DNA from: Catenovulum sp052056295
GTDB taxonomy: Bacteria; Pseudomonadota; Gammaproteobacteria; Enterobacterales; Alteromonadaceae
Assembly: GCF_052056295.1 (NCBI RefSeq)
Contig: NZ_CP182493.1
Coordinates: forward strand, 744,001 to 808,000
Length of the DNA stretch: 64,000 nucleotides
Direction of reading: 5' to 3'
This document shows positions 27,249 to 36,293 of this stretch, piece after piece. The position numbers were made by a program, and so were the translations under genes. Positions within the stretch are counted from its first letter, which is position 1; the number at the start of each line of letters is the position of its first letter. The notes under the pieces are model-generated. The model had not been told where the DNA came from. It made no database searches and worked only from the letters and a program-made list of their open reading frames with translations.

Positions 27249-28436
27249 ATGCATAAAACAGCCAAGTACATATTAGCAATAAACCTATCACTTATAACCT
27301 GCCTTAGCCAAGCACAAGAAGGTGCAATTCGCTTAGCAGAAGGTATAGAGTTAACATCCGGCATTAAAGTTAATTACCTACACGACAACAACGTCTACTT
27401 TGCTGAATCATCAGCGGAAACAGCCAGCGTACTACAAACTTCACCTCTAGTTAAAATTGACTTAACCGCTGAAAATTACACAAGTCAAATAGAATACGCA
27501 GGGCAATATGGCCAATACTTAAACATTGAAGAAGCCGACTATTACGATCAAGTATTCGCAGCAAAGCTCTCAAACAGTGCACATTCTAAGCACAATGTCC
27601 AAATTGGAGCAAAAATTATACAAGGACATCAAGCTCGTGGTACAGGCTTAACCGAGTTTGATGCAAATATAACCAGTAGCGCGATTAAATTTAATCAATA
27701 TCAAATGAACGGACGCTACGAATATGGCAGCCAAGGCGCACAAGGAAAATTAGCCATTGGGGTCAATTTAAGCCAATTAGATTATCGAAACTTCAATCAA
27801 CTAACTCAAAGTAAAGACTATGCTAAATATAGCTACTTCAGCGAATTTGATTACAAAATTGGCAAAGTAACTGCCCTATCAATTGATTTCAATCAAACAA
27901 AAATCCTTTATAAACATAGAGATAATAATTCTATCAGTCGAGACAGCAGCGAAAGCAGATTACTCGTGGGCGTAAAGTGGGCTGGCTTATCCCACCTAAC
28001 AGGTCAAATTAAATTTGGTTTTCAAAACAAAAAATTCAATGATGCTGCCAGAGAAGATTTTAACGGTTTAGCAGTAGACGTTAACTTGAATTGGCAAGCA
28101 AGCAGTTACTCAGAATTTAGCGTGTCGGTGGGTCGAGCAACCAAAGAACCTTTTTCAAATGGTGACTATATTGCCGAAAATAGCACGAAACTTGCTTGGT
28201 TACATTCGTGGTCAGCTTTTTTTAAAAGCCAACTACAAATTGGATATAGCAACGACGATTATGTAGGTTTGGATAGAACCGACCACAGCCGACACTTAAA
28301 ACTAGGTCTAAGTTATTTGCCGATTAAAACCCTTCGTTTAACGGCCAGTAACCAGATAGATGTAAAGGACTCAACCCTAAATCAGATTGAGTATGACAAA
28401 AACATGCTCAGTTTAACCTTGGAGGTGTTATTGTGA
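27249..28436 (+). CDS. Outer-membrane beta-barrel protein of the exopolysaccharide locus
   Basis: About 395 residues from the ATG at 27249, preceded by GTGGAGTG; a GTG two codons upstream is the alternative. A signal peptide (ILAINLSLITCLSQA) precedes a series of amphipathic strands with alternating aromatic residues, ending in LSLTLEVLL. It resembles the EpsL/VpsM-type beta-barrels found in Vibrio-like exopolysaccharide clusters, which are thought to serve export or secretion. Its stop overlaps the GTG start of the Wza-like gene. Confidence 0.75.
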   Translation: MHKTAKYILAINLSLITCLSQAQEGAIRLAEGIELTSGIKVNYLHDNNVYFAESSAETASVLQTSPLVKIDLTAENYTSQIEYAGQYGQYLNIEEADYYDQVFAAKLSNSAHSKHNVQIGAKIIQGHQARGTGLTEFDANITSSAIKFNQYQMNGRYEYGSQGAQGKLAIGVNLSQLDYRNFNQLTQSKDYAKYSYFSEFDYKIGKVTALSIDFNQTKILYKHRDNNSISRDSSESRLLVGVKWAGLSHLTGQIKFGFQNKKFNDAAREDFNGLAVDVNLNWQASSYSEFSVSVGRATKEPFSNGDYIAENSTKLAWLHSWSAFFKSQLQIGYSNDDYVGLDRTDHSRHLKLGLSYLPIKTLRLTASNQIDVKDSTLNQIEYDKNMLSLTLEVLL

Positions 28437-28933
28437 GAACCGCACTATTATTATCGCTTCTCTGTTGGCAGTTTAGCTGTATAGCAAACGACTACAAACT
28501 AGGTGTAGGCGATCAAATTCAAATTTTAGTCTACGAAGAAGCCGACCTAACCATAGAAACGACCATTAACGATAATGGACAAATAAACTTTCCATTTTTA
28601 GGCAACATAATGGTTGTTGGCAAAACCCCTCAACAAGTTCAAACATTAATTGCGAATGGGTTGAAAGGTGATTACCTGCTTCATCCTGTTATTAATGTTT
28701 CGGTAGTAAGCTACCGGCCCTTTTATATCCACGGCGAAGTAAAAAAGCCAGGCGCTTATCCCTACCAACCCGGGCTGAATGTTGACCAAGCTATTGCGTT
28801 AGCTGGCGGCTTAACAGACAGAGCATCCGAAAAAAAGATCACGATAAAATCAGAACAAGAAAGTTTGTCAGGGCAATTGTCCAGTACGATATCACCGGGT
28901 GATACAGTCACAATCAAACAAAGTTTTTTCTAA
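28433..28933 (+). CDS. Polysaccharide export protein, short Wza-like
   Basis: 166 residues, GTG start with TTGGAGG upstream. After a signal peptide (LLLSLLCWQFSCIA) come the polysaccharide-export domain (YKLGVGDQIQILVYEEADLT, INFPFLGNIMVVGKTPQQV) and one SLBB-type domain (YIHGEVKKPGAYPYQPGL). It is much shorter than Wza and lacks the C-terminal outer-membrane helix and a clear lipobox. It is probably a periplasmic or peripheral outer-membrane partner that works with the separate beta-barrel encoded just upstream. Confidence 0.88.
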   Translation: MRTALLLSLLCWQFSCIANDYKLGVGDQIQILVYEEADLTIETTINDNGQINFPFLGNIMVVGKTPQQVQTLIANGLKGDYLLHPVINVSVVSYRPFYIHGEVKKPGAYPYQPGLNVDQAIALAGGLTDRASEKKITIKSEQESLSGQLSSTISPGDTVTIKQSFF

Positions 28934-28945
28934 CCAAGGCGGGGA

Positions 28946-31144
28946 ATGGATATGCAAAAATTAGAAATTTCACCTTACGAACCTATTGTTAACGTAAAAA
29001 CATACACCCGTGCAGTTATAAAAAATAAATGGTGGATTAGCCTATTTGTTATTGTTGTAACTATTTTTTCTGCTCACTACATAGCAGGTTTGGCGCCTCA
29101 ATATCAAGCGACAACCTCATTGTTAATCAAACCAGAAAAAGACAAAGCAATTTCAATAGACGAGGTATATATTCTTGACGCTAGTAAAAAAGAATATTTG
29201 CTCACTCAATTTGAAGTTTTACGCTCAAAAGCAATAGCAGAAGCAGTAATAGACCAACTTAACTTAGCGCAAGATCCAGAATTTCAACTGGGTGAAGGTG
29301 GCATCATAAGCCGACTGAAAACCACCTTTAGACCCTTGTTGCCCGCAGCAAATAAAAAAGATGAACTGACAACCGAACAACTTGTTCAAGCTAGAAAAGC
29401 GAAACTGATTGAAAATTTCCAGAAGCGAATTTCGATAACGCCAGTTAATAACACTCATGTAGTAAAAATTTCTTTTAAAAGTAACTCTGCTGCGCTCAGT
29501 GCCAAAATAGCCAACAAAATTGCAGATGTTTTTATTCAACAACAAATCAGTAAACAATTAGAAGTGACCGACAATGCAATTGTGTGGTTAAAAGACAGGC
29601 TAAATCAGTTAAGACAAGATTTAGATAACTCTGAGTTTAAACTACAAAGCTTTAGACAAAGTGAAAACCTGTTAGATATTCAGGGCGTTAAAAGCATTGC
29701 AGCCGATGAGTTAGAAAGCTTGAACGCCAGCTACCTAAAAGCTCAAGAAAAACGTCTGTCAATTGAAAGTACGGCTTTATTAGTTAGCACAAGCTCGCGC
29801 GATAACATTGAAGCAACAGGTAGTTTGGCTGAAATAAGCAACCACCCTGTTATTCGAGAAATTAAACGTTCTGAGATAGATGCAGAAAAGAACCTAACTT
29901 TGTTAGCACAAAGATATGGGCCAAAACATCCTAAAATAATAGCGGCTAGCGCTCAGTTAAACGCCCTGCGCGATAAACTTGCCTTAGAAATAGTTAAACT
30001 AAGCCAAGGTATTGAAAAGGATTTAACAACCGCAAGAGAGAACGAAAAACAATTACTCCAACAGCTTGAAAAGGCTAAAGAAAATTTTCAACATATTAGC
30101 AGTAAAGAACTCGCCTATCTAAAACTTCAACACGAAGTTGAGGCCAATAGAAAGCTATATGACATATTCTTAGCTAGGCTGAAAGAAACGGATATCGCCA
30201 GTGATTTTAAAACAGGGTTAGTGCAAATTTTGGATGCTGCCGAAGTGCCATTACTGCCGAGTTCTCCAAACAAATTGTTATACGTGGCTATCTCAGGTGT
30301 TGCTGCCTTTGTTTTATCTGTGTTGGTGGTAATAGTTAAACAAGCCATCAATCAACAAATTAGAACTCCTGAAGATGCAGAAATGGCGCTCTCTCAAAAG
30401 CTTCTGTGCTTCACACCCAAACTGAAAACTAAGTACAGAGCTACTGCACCTAGCAGCTGGTTTACAAACCCCAAGTGCAAATCTTTTGCTGAGTCGATTC
30501 GTTCGTTACGAACAGGAATTGCGCTATACAATGTTGACCAACAACCCACAACAATTGCGGTAACCTCAGCCATACAAGGTGAAGGCAAGTCATCTATTGC
30601 AATTAATTTGGCACTTGCTTATGCGCAAATGGGTAAAACATTGTTACTAGAAGCAGATTTACGACGCCCTAGCCTCGCGACTGCACTTGAATTGAAAGGC
30701 CTAAATTCAGGGCTATCAGACGTTTTGGCCACCAACTGCACTTTAGAACAAGCCATCATTCACCAAAACGATAGCAATTTAGACGTGCTAGTTGCTGGTT
30801 ACATTGCGCCTAATCCTCTGGAATTACTGGGCTCCAATAAATTTAAAAGCTTATTAATCGAACTAGCCAATCGCTACGATAAAATCGTTATAGATACGCC
30901 CCCTGTATTACCTGTAACTGATAGTCTAGTTTTAGCTCAACTTGTTGATTCAACTATCTATGTACTTAAAGCCGATTCGAGCAAAGTTAACATTGTAAAT
31001 AAAGGCCTAGAACGCTTAGCGGAAGCAGACATTCAAGTAGCTGGCGTTGTGCTTAATGAAGTGAATATGAAAAATAACTTCTTTGAACGCCATTATGGCT
31101 ATGCAAGTTATGAAGCCTATCCAACCAAAGAAGTAAAAGCTTAG
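28946..31144 (+). CDS. Wzc-like chain-length determinant and tyrosine autokinase
   Basis: 732 residues; an ATG two codons later (28952) has better spacing from GGCGGGG and may be the real start. A Wzz domain (VKTYTRAVIKNKWWISLFVI) and long coiled periplasmic part end at a second helix (VAISGVAAFVLSVLVVIV). The BY-kinase domain has Walker A (QGEGKSSIAINLALA), A' (LLLEADLRRPS) and Walker B (KIVIDTPPV). The C-terminal tyrosine cluster (HYGYASYEAY) is the autophosphorylation tail. It controls polymer length and export together with the Wza-like protein. Confidence 0.94.
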   Translation: MDMQKLEISPYEPIVNVKTYTRAVIKNKWWISLFVIVVTIFSAHYIAGLAPQYQATTSLLIKPEKDKAISIDEVYILDASKKEYLLTQFEVLRSKAIAEAVIDQLNLAQDPEFQLGEGGIISRLKTTFRPLLPAANKKDELTTEQLVQARKAKLIENFQKRISITPVNNTHVVKISFKSNSAALSAKIANKIADVFIQQQISKQLEVTDNAIVWLKDRLNQLRQDLDNSEFKLQSFRQSENLLDIQGVKSIAADELESLNASYLKAQEKRLSIESTALLVSTSSRDNIEATGSLAEISNHPVIREIKRSEIDAEKNLTLLAQRYGPKHPKIIAASAQLNALRDKLALEIVKLSQGIEKDLTTARENEKQLLQQLEKAKENFQHISSKELAYLKLQHEVEANRKLYDIFLARLKETDIASDFKTGLVQILDAAEVPLLPSSPNKLLYVAISGVAAFVLSVLVVIVKQAINQQIRTPEDAEMALSQKLLCFTPKLKTKYRATAPSSWFTNPKCKSFAESIRSLRTGIALYNVDQQPTTIAVTSAIQGEGKSSIAINLALAYAQMGKTLLLEADLRRPSLATALELKGLNSGLSDVLATNCTLEQAIIHQNDSNLDVLVAGYIAPNPLELLGSNKFKSLLIELANRYDKIVIDTPPVLPVTDSLVLAQLVDSTIYVLKADSSKVNIVNKGLERLAEADIQVAGVVLNEVNMKNNFFERHYGYASYEAYPTKEVKA

Positions 31145-31152
31145 GTAATTCT

Positions 31153-31587
31153 ATGATAGACAATACGATAAGCGAACCAAATCAAAAAACAGTTAGTGTT
31201 GAACAGTCGCCTGAAATTAAACGGCTGTTTCAACGCATCCCAGCCAACGTAGCTAAGTCATTTACCCCAGAACAAATAATTCATCTTAAAAGTGCAATTA
31301 ACAATCGAGGAGGTGAACATTCAATTGACGTTAGGGGTACAGTGTCTTTGTTTAAGTGGCGTTATTATTACGTTGTTCTAATCGGGAAAAATAAGCGGAC
31401 ACTTTCAACAGCCGAATTACGAATGGCGAAATTAATAAACACCATATTCTTAACAGGCCTTATTACCTTTATATTATTAATCAGTCTGCTAACCATATAT
31501 ATCATTAAATCAGCACTTGGGATTAACGTATTCGAACACTTCTCCTTAGGTATTTGGGATTGGTTCAAGAGCAACTTTCTAACTTAA
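31153..31587 (+). CDS. Small membrane protein of unknown function
   Basis: 144 residues, eight bases after the Wzc stop. The N-terminal 90 residues are soluble (QRIPANVAKSFTPEQIIHLK, GTVSLFKWRYYYVVLIGKNK), and a membrane helix follows (NTIFLTGLITFILLISLLTI). I do not recognise a characterised family. The pattern of a short cytosolic domain with an RxPxxVAxSFTxEQ opening and one C-terminal helix recurs, as far as I remember, in marine gammaproteobacteria. Position suggests an accessory of polysaccharide production. Confidence 0.65.
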   Translation: MIDNTISEPNQKTVSVEQSPEIKRLFQRIPANVAKSFTPEQIIHLKSAINNRGGEHSIDVRGTVSLFKWRYYYVVLIGKNKRTLSTAELRMAKLINTIFLTGLITFILLISLLTIYIIKSALGINVFEHFSLGIWDWFKSNFLT

Positions 31588-31772
31588 CCTATAAAAGATA
31601 GCCGTTTAAACCAATACTTAGTCAAATAACTCAACATCAAAACAAAAATATACATATTTAACTAAAAATATAAAAATAAATCTATAATTATCAGTACATT
31701 AGATTAATTGGCGCACTTTCTGCCTTTTGTTCTTCAAGATTAGTTACCTATCAGAAAAACAAGAGGAAATTT

Positions 31773-32819
31773 ATGCTGTCCAACAAAGCTAAATGGGGCG
31801 TGTTTACCTTAATGTGGGCTTTTATTATTTTAAGTCCGCTCATTCATGCACAAGAAAAAGCATCTTCAACAAAACGAACATATGGGCAAATCAATTTTGT
31901 TGAACTAAGTAAACAAATAGCTGCGCTACAACAGCAATATCATTACAACCCAGCTGAATTAAATAGTGCTGAATTTAAACAGATACAAAACAAGGTGCTT
32001 AAACTTGCGGAGCAATCTAACGATTTAGAGACCTTTATTAGCGAGTTTAACCATTTATGGCAAAGTGGTCCCTTCTCACATGTGCGTTTAGCACCAGCAC
32101 AAACAGATGCTAAATCACTCGCCGCTTATTTAGATAAAATGAATGTTGGTAAAGACGCAGTACAGCTTAGTTGGCCGCAAGCGGATACAGCTCGCATGGC
32201 AATAAATACCATGATGGGTGTAGATACAATTGAAAACATTCATCAAGCTTTTCTAGAAATAAACCAACACAAGCCAGCCAAGCTGATTGTAGATTTACGC
32301 AATAATCATGGCGGTGCATTTGCGGTAAAACCTTTAGTTGAACACCTAACCGAGAAAAAATTAGATGTTGGTGTATTTGTATCTCAGCTTTGGTTTACCA
32401 AACATTCACAACCACCACAAAAGCAGCAGATAGCGCAAGTAGCAAGTTGGAATGGTTGGTCTATTCAACGCTTTTGGCAAGACGTACAAGCAAGTCCATT
32501 TACCCGAGTGCAAATGCAACCTACTGCCCCGCACTATTCAGGAAAAGTGTATTTATTAACAAGTAAACAAACCGCAAGCGCAGCAGAAATGGCGGCAGAT
32601 GCGTTATCACAACTTGAAAATGTAACCATAGTCGGTGAAACAACAGCAGGCGAAATGCTTTCACAAACCATTTTTGACCTGCCCCACCAACTGCACTTAT
32701 TTATACCGGTAGCGGATTACTATTCTGCGGTAAATGGCCGAATAGAAGGCAAAGGTGTGAAGCCTGATGTTCAAATGAAAGCGAATCAAGCGTTGCAACA
32801 TGCGTTAAATAACTCTTAA
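31773..32819 (+). CDS. S41-family peptidase, periplasmic
   Basis: 348 residues with a signal peptide (GVFTLMWAFIILSPLIHAQE). The catalytic core has LIVDLRNNHGGAF, the nucleophile segment LLTSKQTASAAEMAADAL and GETTAGEMLSQ, then the terminal IEGKGVKPDV typical of the tail-specific protease family. No PDZ domain is seen, so it is the short, interphotoreceptor-retinoid-binding-like form. It is a single gene with its own 185-base upstream region and ends at a perfect bidirectional terminator. Substrate unknown. Confidence 0.88.
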   Translation: MLSNKAKWGVFTLMWAFIILSPLIHAQEKASSTKRTYGQINFVELSKQIAALQQQYHYNPAELNSAEFKQIQNKVLKLAEQSNDLETFISEFNHLWQSGPFSHVRLAPAQTDAKSLAAYLDKMNVGKDAVQLSWPQADTARMAINTMMGVDTIENIHQAFLEINQHKPAKLIVDLRNNHGGAFAVKPLVEHLTEKKLDVGVFVSQLWFTKHSQPPQKQQIAQVASWNGWSIQRFWQDVQASPFTRVQMQPTAPHYSGKVYLLTSKQTASAAEMAADALSQLENVTIVGETTAGEMLSQTIFDLPHQLHLFIPVADYYSAVNGRIEGKGVKPDVQMKANQALQHALNNS

Positions 32820-32833
32820 AAAATTACCTTAAC

Positions 32834-32879
32834 GACCGCTAAAGTAATCATTAAAGGCATAATGATTACTTTAGCGGTC
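32834..32879. terminator. Perfect bidirectional terminator
   Basis: GACCGCTAAAGTAATCATT and AATGATTACTTTAGCGGTC form a perfect 19-bp stem with an 8-base loop between two convergent genes. An A-rich stretch lies on the left side (T-rich when read on the minus strand), which fits termination of the DUF3833 operon; the peptidase gene can use the same stem. Confidence 0.85.
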
Positions 32880-32890
32880 AATAGCTCAAC

Positions 32891-33433
32891 TCAAACCTTC
32901 TCTATAAACAACACTAACTCACCTACTTTGATGCCAAATTTAATGATGTCGGTTTTGTTGAATAAGCGTTTTTCGTCGACTAGGTACATCCAATCATCTA
33001 GGTTAACTTGCATTGTGCTGTCGTTGTAAGGAATTTCCAACACATAGCGCCAATGCAAAACAGAGCCATTAGTAGTGCCATAAGCTTTACCGATAACATC
33101 ACCAGCAGTGCCAACGTACGAATTATCAGCCAGCTTTTCCAGCTGCCAAATACGGGTTTGTTTTTCACCATCATCAAACTCAAACCACTCGTTAATCGTA
33201 CCGTTTTTGCCTTGCCAACTGGCTTGTAAATCTACTTTAAAACGACGAGTTAATTTACCACTGTAATCAAACAAAACACCATAAGCTTTGAGCTCTCCAT
33301 CGAAGAATTCGTCTAATTTCAATTCAGGGTTAGTATTTGCATAATCATTTATATTGCTTGAACAGGCAGCCAGCAATACTGCAGAACTGACACTTGCAAA
33401 TATTTTAGTTAGTTTAGAAATAACACAGCGCAT
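32891..33433 (-). CDS. DUF3833 lipoprotein
   Basis: 180 residues. A lipoprotein signal ends in SAVLLAACSSN, so the mature protein is lipid-anchored. The remainder matches DUF3833: LKLDEFFDGELKAYGVLFDY, KVDLQASWQG and the DDWMYLVDEKRLFNKTDIIK motif. It follows the chalcone-isomerase-like gene by nine bases, a pairing seen in other marine gammaproteobacteria. Function is not established; fatty-acid or membrane-lipid related work is a guess from the partner. Confidence 0.87.
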   Translation of the reverse strand: MRCVISKLTKIFASVSSAVLLAACSSNINDYANTNPELKLDEFFDGELKAYGVLFDYSGKLTRRFKVDLQASWQGKNGTINEWFEFDDGEKQTRIWQLEKLADNSYVGTAGDVIGKAYGTTNGSVLHWRYVLEIPYNDSTMQVNLDDWMYLVDEKRLFNKTDIIKFGIKVGELVLFIEKV

Positions 33434-33442
33434 ACAAGCTCC

Positions 33443-33976
33443 TTAATTTAAATCAGCTAAACCGAGCAATTGCTCGCGTAAATCAGGTCGAGACGTTTTT
33501 GGCGACAGCCAAATAGCCAAAAAGCTTTTACCGAACTCAGGATCAGCAACATCACCGAGCAATGTCAGTGACTTACCACCCGCCTTTCGATAAAAAAATT
33601 GGCTTGTTCCATCCAGCTCCACCCGCACAACCAAAGTGTCGTTTTTAGTAATTTCAGGCCAAATATCATCCAACAATTTCAGCCAACTATTTTGGTTTTC
33701 ATGAGTTAAACCAATGTGCTGCCACTGTTCTTTCGTCGCATCTATTAAATCTTTCTTTTTAATATCTCGTAGATAGGTAATTTTTAACGCTTGTGGGTAA
33801 TCGGTTAGGTCTAAGGTTTTGCTTGGTAGATAAAACTCAGCATCATACAGTTTCCAAAAATACACCTGCATAGTGCCTTGGCCATGTTTATATAAATCAC
33901 GCAAAGGTGACGGCACTTCCGCCGATAAAGAAGTGCTAACAACAGCTGTTAACCACACAAACACAGATATTTTCAT
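33443..33976 (-). CDS. Chalcone isomerase-like periplasmic protein
   Basis: About 177 residues from the ATG at 33976; a TTG three codons upstream is possible. A signal peptide (ISVFVWLTAVVSTSLSA) precedes a chalcone-isomerase-like fold with VYFWKLYDAEFYLPSK and KSFLAIWLSPKTSRPDLRE. In bacteria this family binds fatty acids or small hydrophobic molecules rather than flavonoids. It is cotranscribed with the DUF3833 lipoprotein. Its 5' end faces the Zur-boxed operon, so the 161-base region between may serve both. Confidence 0.8.
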   Translation of the reverse strand: MKISVFVWLTAVVSTSLSAEVPSPLRDLYKHGQGTMQVYFWKLYDAEFYLPSKTLDLTDYPQALKITYLRDIKKKDLIDATKEQWQHIGLTHENQNSWLKLLDDIWPEITKNDTLVVRVELDGTSQFFYRKAGGKSLTLLGDVADPEFGKSFLAIWLSPKTSRPDLREQLLGLADLN

Positions 33977-34064
33977 TAGTATCAACTCAGTAAAAACGCT
34001 TGTGTATGTGTACGTGTTTAAGTGAATACTGGTTCACTCCTCTATAATTCTTCCCTCTTTAATT

Positions 34065-34083
34065 AATGTTATTGTATAACATT
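34065..34083. promoter_or_regulatory. Zur-type box before the ABC/TonB operon
   Basis: AATGTTATTGTATAACATT agrees with the gammaproteobacterial Zur core (AATGTTATA-W-TATAACATT) at 17 of 19 positions, with perfect 8-base arms around TGT. It lies 55 bases before the ABC ATPase start. A partial second site, GTTATAACATAAC, follows at about 34108-34120. Together they predict repression by zinc. Confidence 0.75.
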
Positions 34084-34137
34084 ACAATAAATGACATAAT
34101 CTAACCGTTATAACATAACAATATAAAGAATAGGCAA

Positions 34138-34860
34138 ATGAAAGATTCGGTTATATCTGCAAACAACTTATCTGTGGCTTACGCCAACCAACTGGTTTTA
34201 AACAAAGTTAATTTCTCGGTGGCACAAGGACAAATATTTGCGCTGTTAGGTGGTAATGGTGCGGGAAAATCCACAACCTTAAAAACATTTTTAGGCACAG
34301 TAAAACCCCAATCAGGAAGTGCGAACATTTTGGGCAAACCTGTCCATCAACACATAAATACCAGCCGTAAACAAATAGCGTATTTACCTGAATCCGTCAT
34401 GTTGTATGGGCATTTAACCGCAATTGAAAACATTCAATATTTTCTGTCACTTGCGGATATCCAACAAAGTGTGCAGCAAATTGAAGACGCGTTAACCCAA
34501 GTGTCCTTACAGCCGCAAGCATGGCATAACAATTTAAGCCAATATTCCAAAGGCATGCGCCAAAAAACCGCGATTGCTTTGGCTTTGTTGCGCCAAGCAC
34601 CAATTTTATTTTTAGACGAACCAACTTCAGGGTTAGATCCAGCAGCCATTGACGAATTTAATCAGTTAATGAGCCAACTCGCGCAAGCCGGTAGCACCAT
34701 TTTTATGGTTACACATGATGTCTATGGTGCGTGCCAAGTCGCAAACAAAATTGGTTTACTCCATCAAGGTGAATTGATTAGTTTATTTAACGCTGAGCAC
34801 AATCAAACCATAGATACAGAAACTGTCCACAAAGCTTTTGTTCGAGGTATCAGAGCATGA
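34138..34860 (+). CDS. ABC transporter ATP-binding protein
   Basis: 240 residues with all nucleotide-binding motifs: Walker A GGNGAGKSTTLK, Q-loop region YLPESVMLYGHLT, signature LSQYSKGMRQK, Walker B ILFLDEPTSGLD, and H-loop MVTHD. It is of the ABC-2/NosF-like type that pairs with integral permeases lacking a binding protein. The stop overlaps the first permease start by four bases. With the Zur box upstream it is predicted to be made under zinc limitation. Confidence 0.93.
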   Translation: MKDSVISANNLSVAYANQLVLNKVNFSVAQGQIFALLGGNGAGKSTTLKTFLGTVKPQSGSANILGKPVHQHINTSRKQIAYLPESVMLYGHLTAIENIQYFLSLADIQQSVQQIEDALTQVSLQPQAWHNNLSQYSKGMRQKTAIALALLRQAPILFLDEPTSGLDPAAIDEFNQLMSQLAQAGSTIFMVTHDVYGACQVANKIGLLHQGELISLFNAEHNQTIDTETVHKAFVRGIRA

Positions 34861-36293
34861 GCACCCTATTAATTATTGCGCACGACGAATGGCGCTATTG
34901 GCGACGCTCTAAATTGGCGTTAGTCGCTATTATCATTTCTATTGTGTTGGCGTTAACTTCTGTGGTTTTAACCACAATCTCAGTTGCAGATGAAAACCAC
35001 CAGCGCGCCCATTTACAGCAGCAAGCTGAACAAACTTTTATTGACCAACCAGACCGCCACCCGCACCGTATGGTTCACTACGGCCATTATCTGTTTAGAA
35101 ACTCAACGCCGCTGAGTACTATAGATCCAGGGATAGACTCATACACAGGTAAAGCAATATTTTTAGAAGGTCATAGACAAAATTCAGCAACCTTCTCTAA
35201 TCAACAACACAGCAGTCAATTAACCGAATTTGGCCCTTTATCGCCTGCGTTTGTATTACAAACCATTGCCCCATTGCTGTTAATTTTAATTGGCTATAGC
35301 GCCATTAGCCGAGAAACAGAAGCCGGCACACTGTCTTTTTTGCTTGCGCAAGGTTTGAGCTATTGGCAAATACTTTTGGGCAAAGTGGCTGCATTATTTA
35401 GTGTCAATTTATTGGTTTTAAGTCCATTTATTTTGGGTTGCCTATTGGCTGCAAGTCATGGTGAATCGAGCGCAATAATAGTTACTTTTATTTTTAGCTA
35501 TATGCTTTACCTATTAATTTGGACACTATTTATAGTGGCGATATCGGCGTTAACTAACAGCAACAACAGTAGTTTTGCCATGCTGATTTGTAGTTGGCTG
35601 TTCGCTTGTTTATTGCTTCCTCGAATTGCCGCTAACACAACTCAATACTTAGTAGAACAGCCGAGCAAAATAGAAAATGACTTTGCAGTAAAAGCCAAAT
35701 TGCGCGAGTTAGGTGATGGGCATAACTCAGCAGATCCTGCATTTTTGCAACTCAAAGCAAATTTGCTTGCGCAATACCAAGTCGAAAAAGTTGAAGATTT
35801 ACCGGTTAATTTTCGAGGCATAGTTGCACAAAATTCAGAAGCAGAACTAACCAAGATACTCAACACTTTTGCCGAAGAGCAGATGCAGCGCGAACTAAAG
35901 CAAAGCACAACCAACCAACTGTTTGCATGGTTAACCCCTGCACTAGCGATACGCGGTTTATCTATGCAATTAGCCGGAACAGATATCAGAAGCTACCACA
36001 AGTTTTTGCGCGAAGCAGAACAAGTTAGATACGAATTTGTGCAGTCGCTCAATAAAGCGCATGCAGAACAATTAAATTATCAAACGGATATTAATCGTTA
36101 CCAAGACAGCCAGGCACTGCAAAACGCCAGAGTGTCAGCGAATAACTGGCAAATTCTGAACAACTTTGAGTTTAAACCATTCAATGCAGAGCAAAGGCTG
36201 ACACAAAGCAAATTAGCCTTAATGCAACTGACGTTTTGGCTAATTATCTTGGCTGTTTTCCTCGGTTTAATTGGGAGAAAAGGCCAATGTTAA
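34857..36293 (+). CDS. ABC-2-type permease with large extracytoplasmic domain (DUF3526-like)
   Basis: 478 residues. One N-terminal helix (LALVAIIISIVLALTSVVLT) is followed by a roughly 90-residue outside region, then five helices with ISRETEAGTLSFLLAQGLSY, a second outside region of about 160 residues rich in Glu and Gln, and a final helix. This layout fits DUF3526-type ABC-2 permeases. Overlaps both neighbours, so it is coupled to the ATPase and the second permease. Substrate unknown; see the Zur site. Confidence 0.82.
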   Translation: MSTLLIIAHDEWRYWRRSKLALVAIIISIVLALTSVVLTTISVADENHQRAHLQQQAEQTFIDQPDRHPHRMVHYGHYLFRNSTPLSTIDPGIDSYTGKAIFLEGHRQNSATFSNQQHSSQLTEFGPLSPAFVLQTIAPLLLILIGYSAISRETEAGTLSFLLAQGLSYWQILLGKVAALFSVNLLVLSPFILGCLLAASHGESSAIIVTFIFSYMLYLLIWTLFIVAISALTNSNNSSFAMLICSWLFACLLLPRIAANTTQYLVEQPSKIENDFAVKAKLRELGDGHNSADPAFLQLKANLLAQYQVEKVEDLPVNFRGIVAQNSEAELTKILNTFAEEQMQRELKQSTTNQLFAWLTPALAIRGLSMQLAGTDIRSYHKFLREAEQVRYEFVQSLNKAHAEQLNYQTDINRYQDSQALQNARVSANNWQILNNFEFKPFNAEQRLTQSKLALMQLTFWLIILAVFLGLIGRKGQC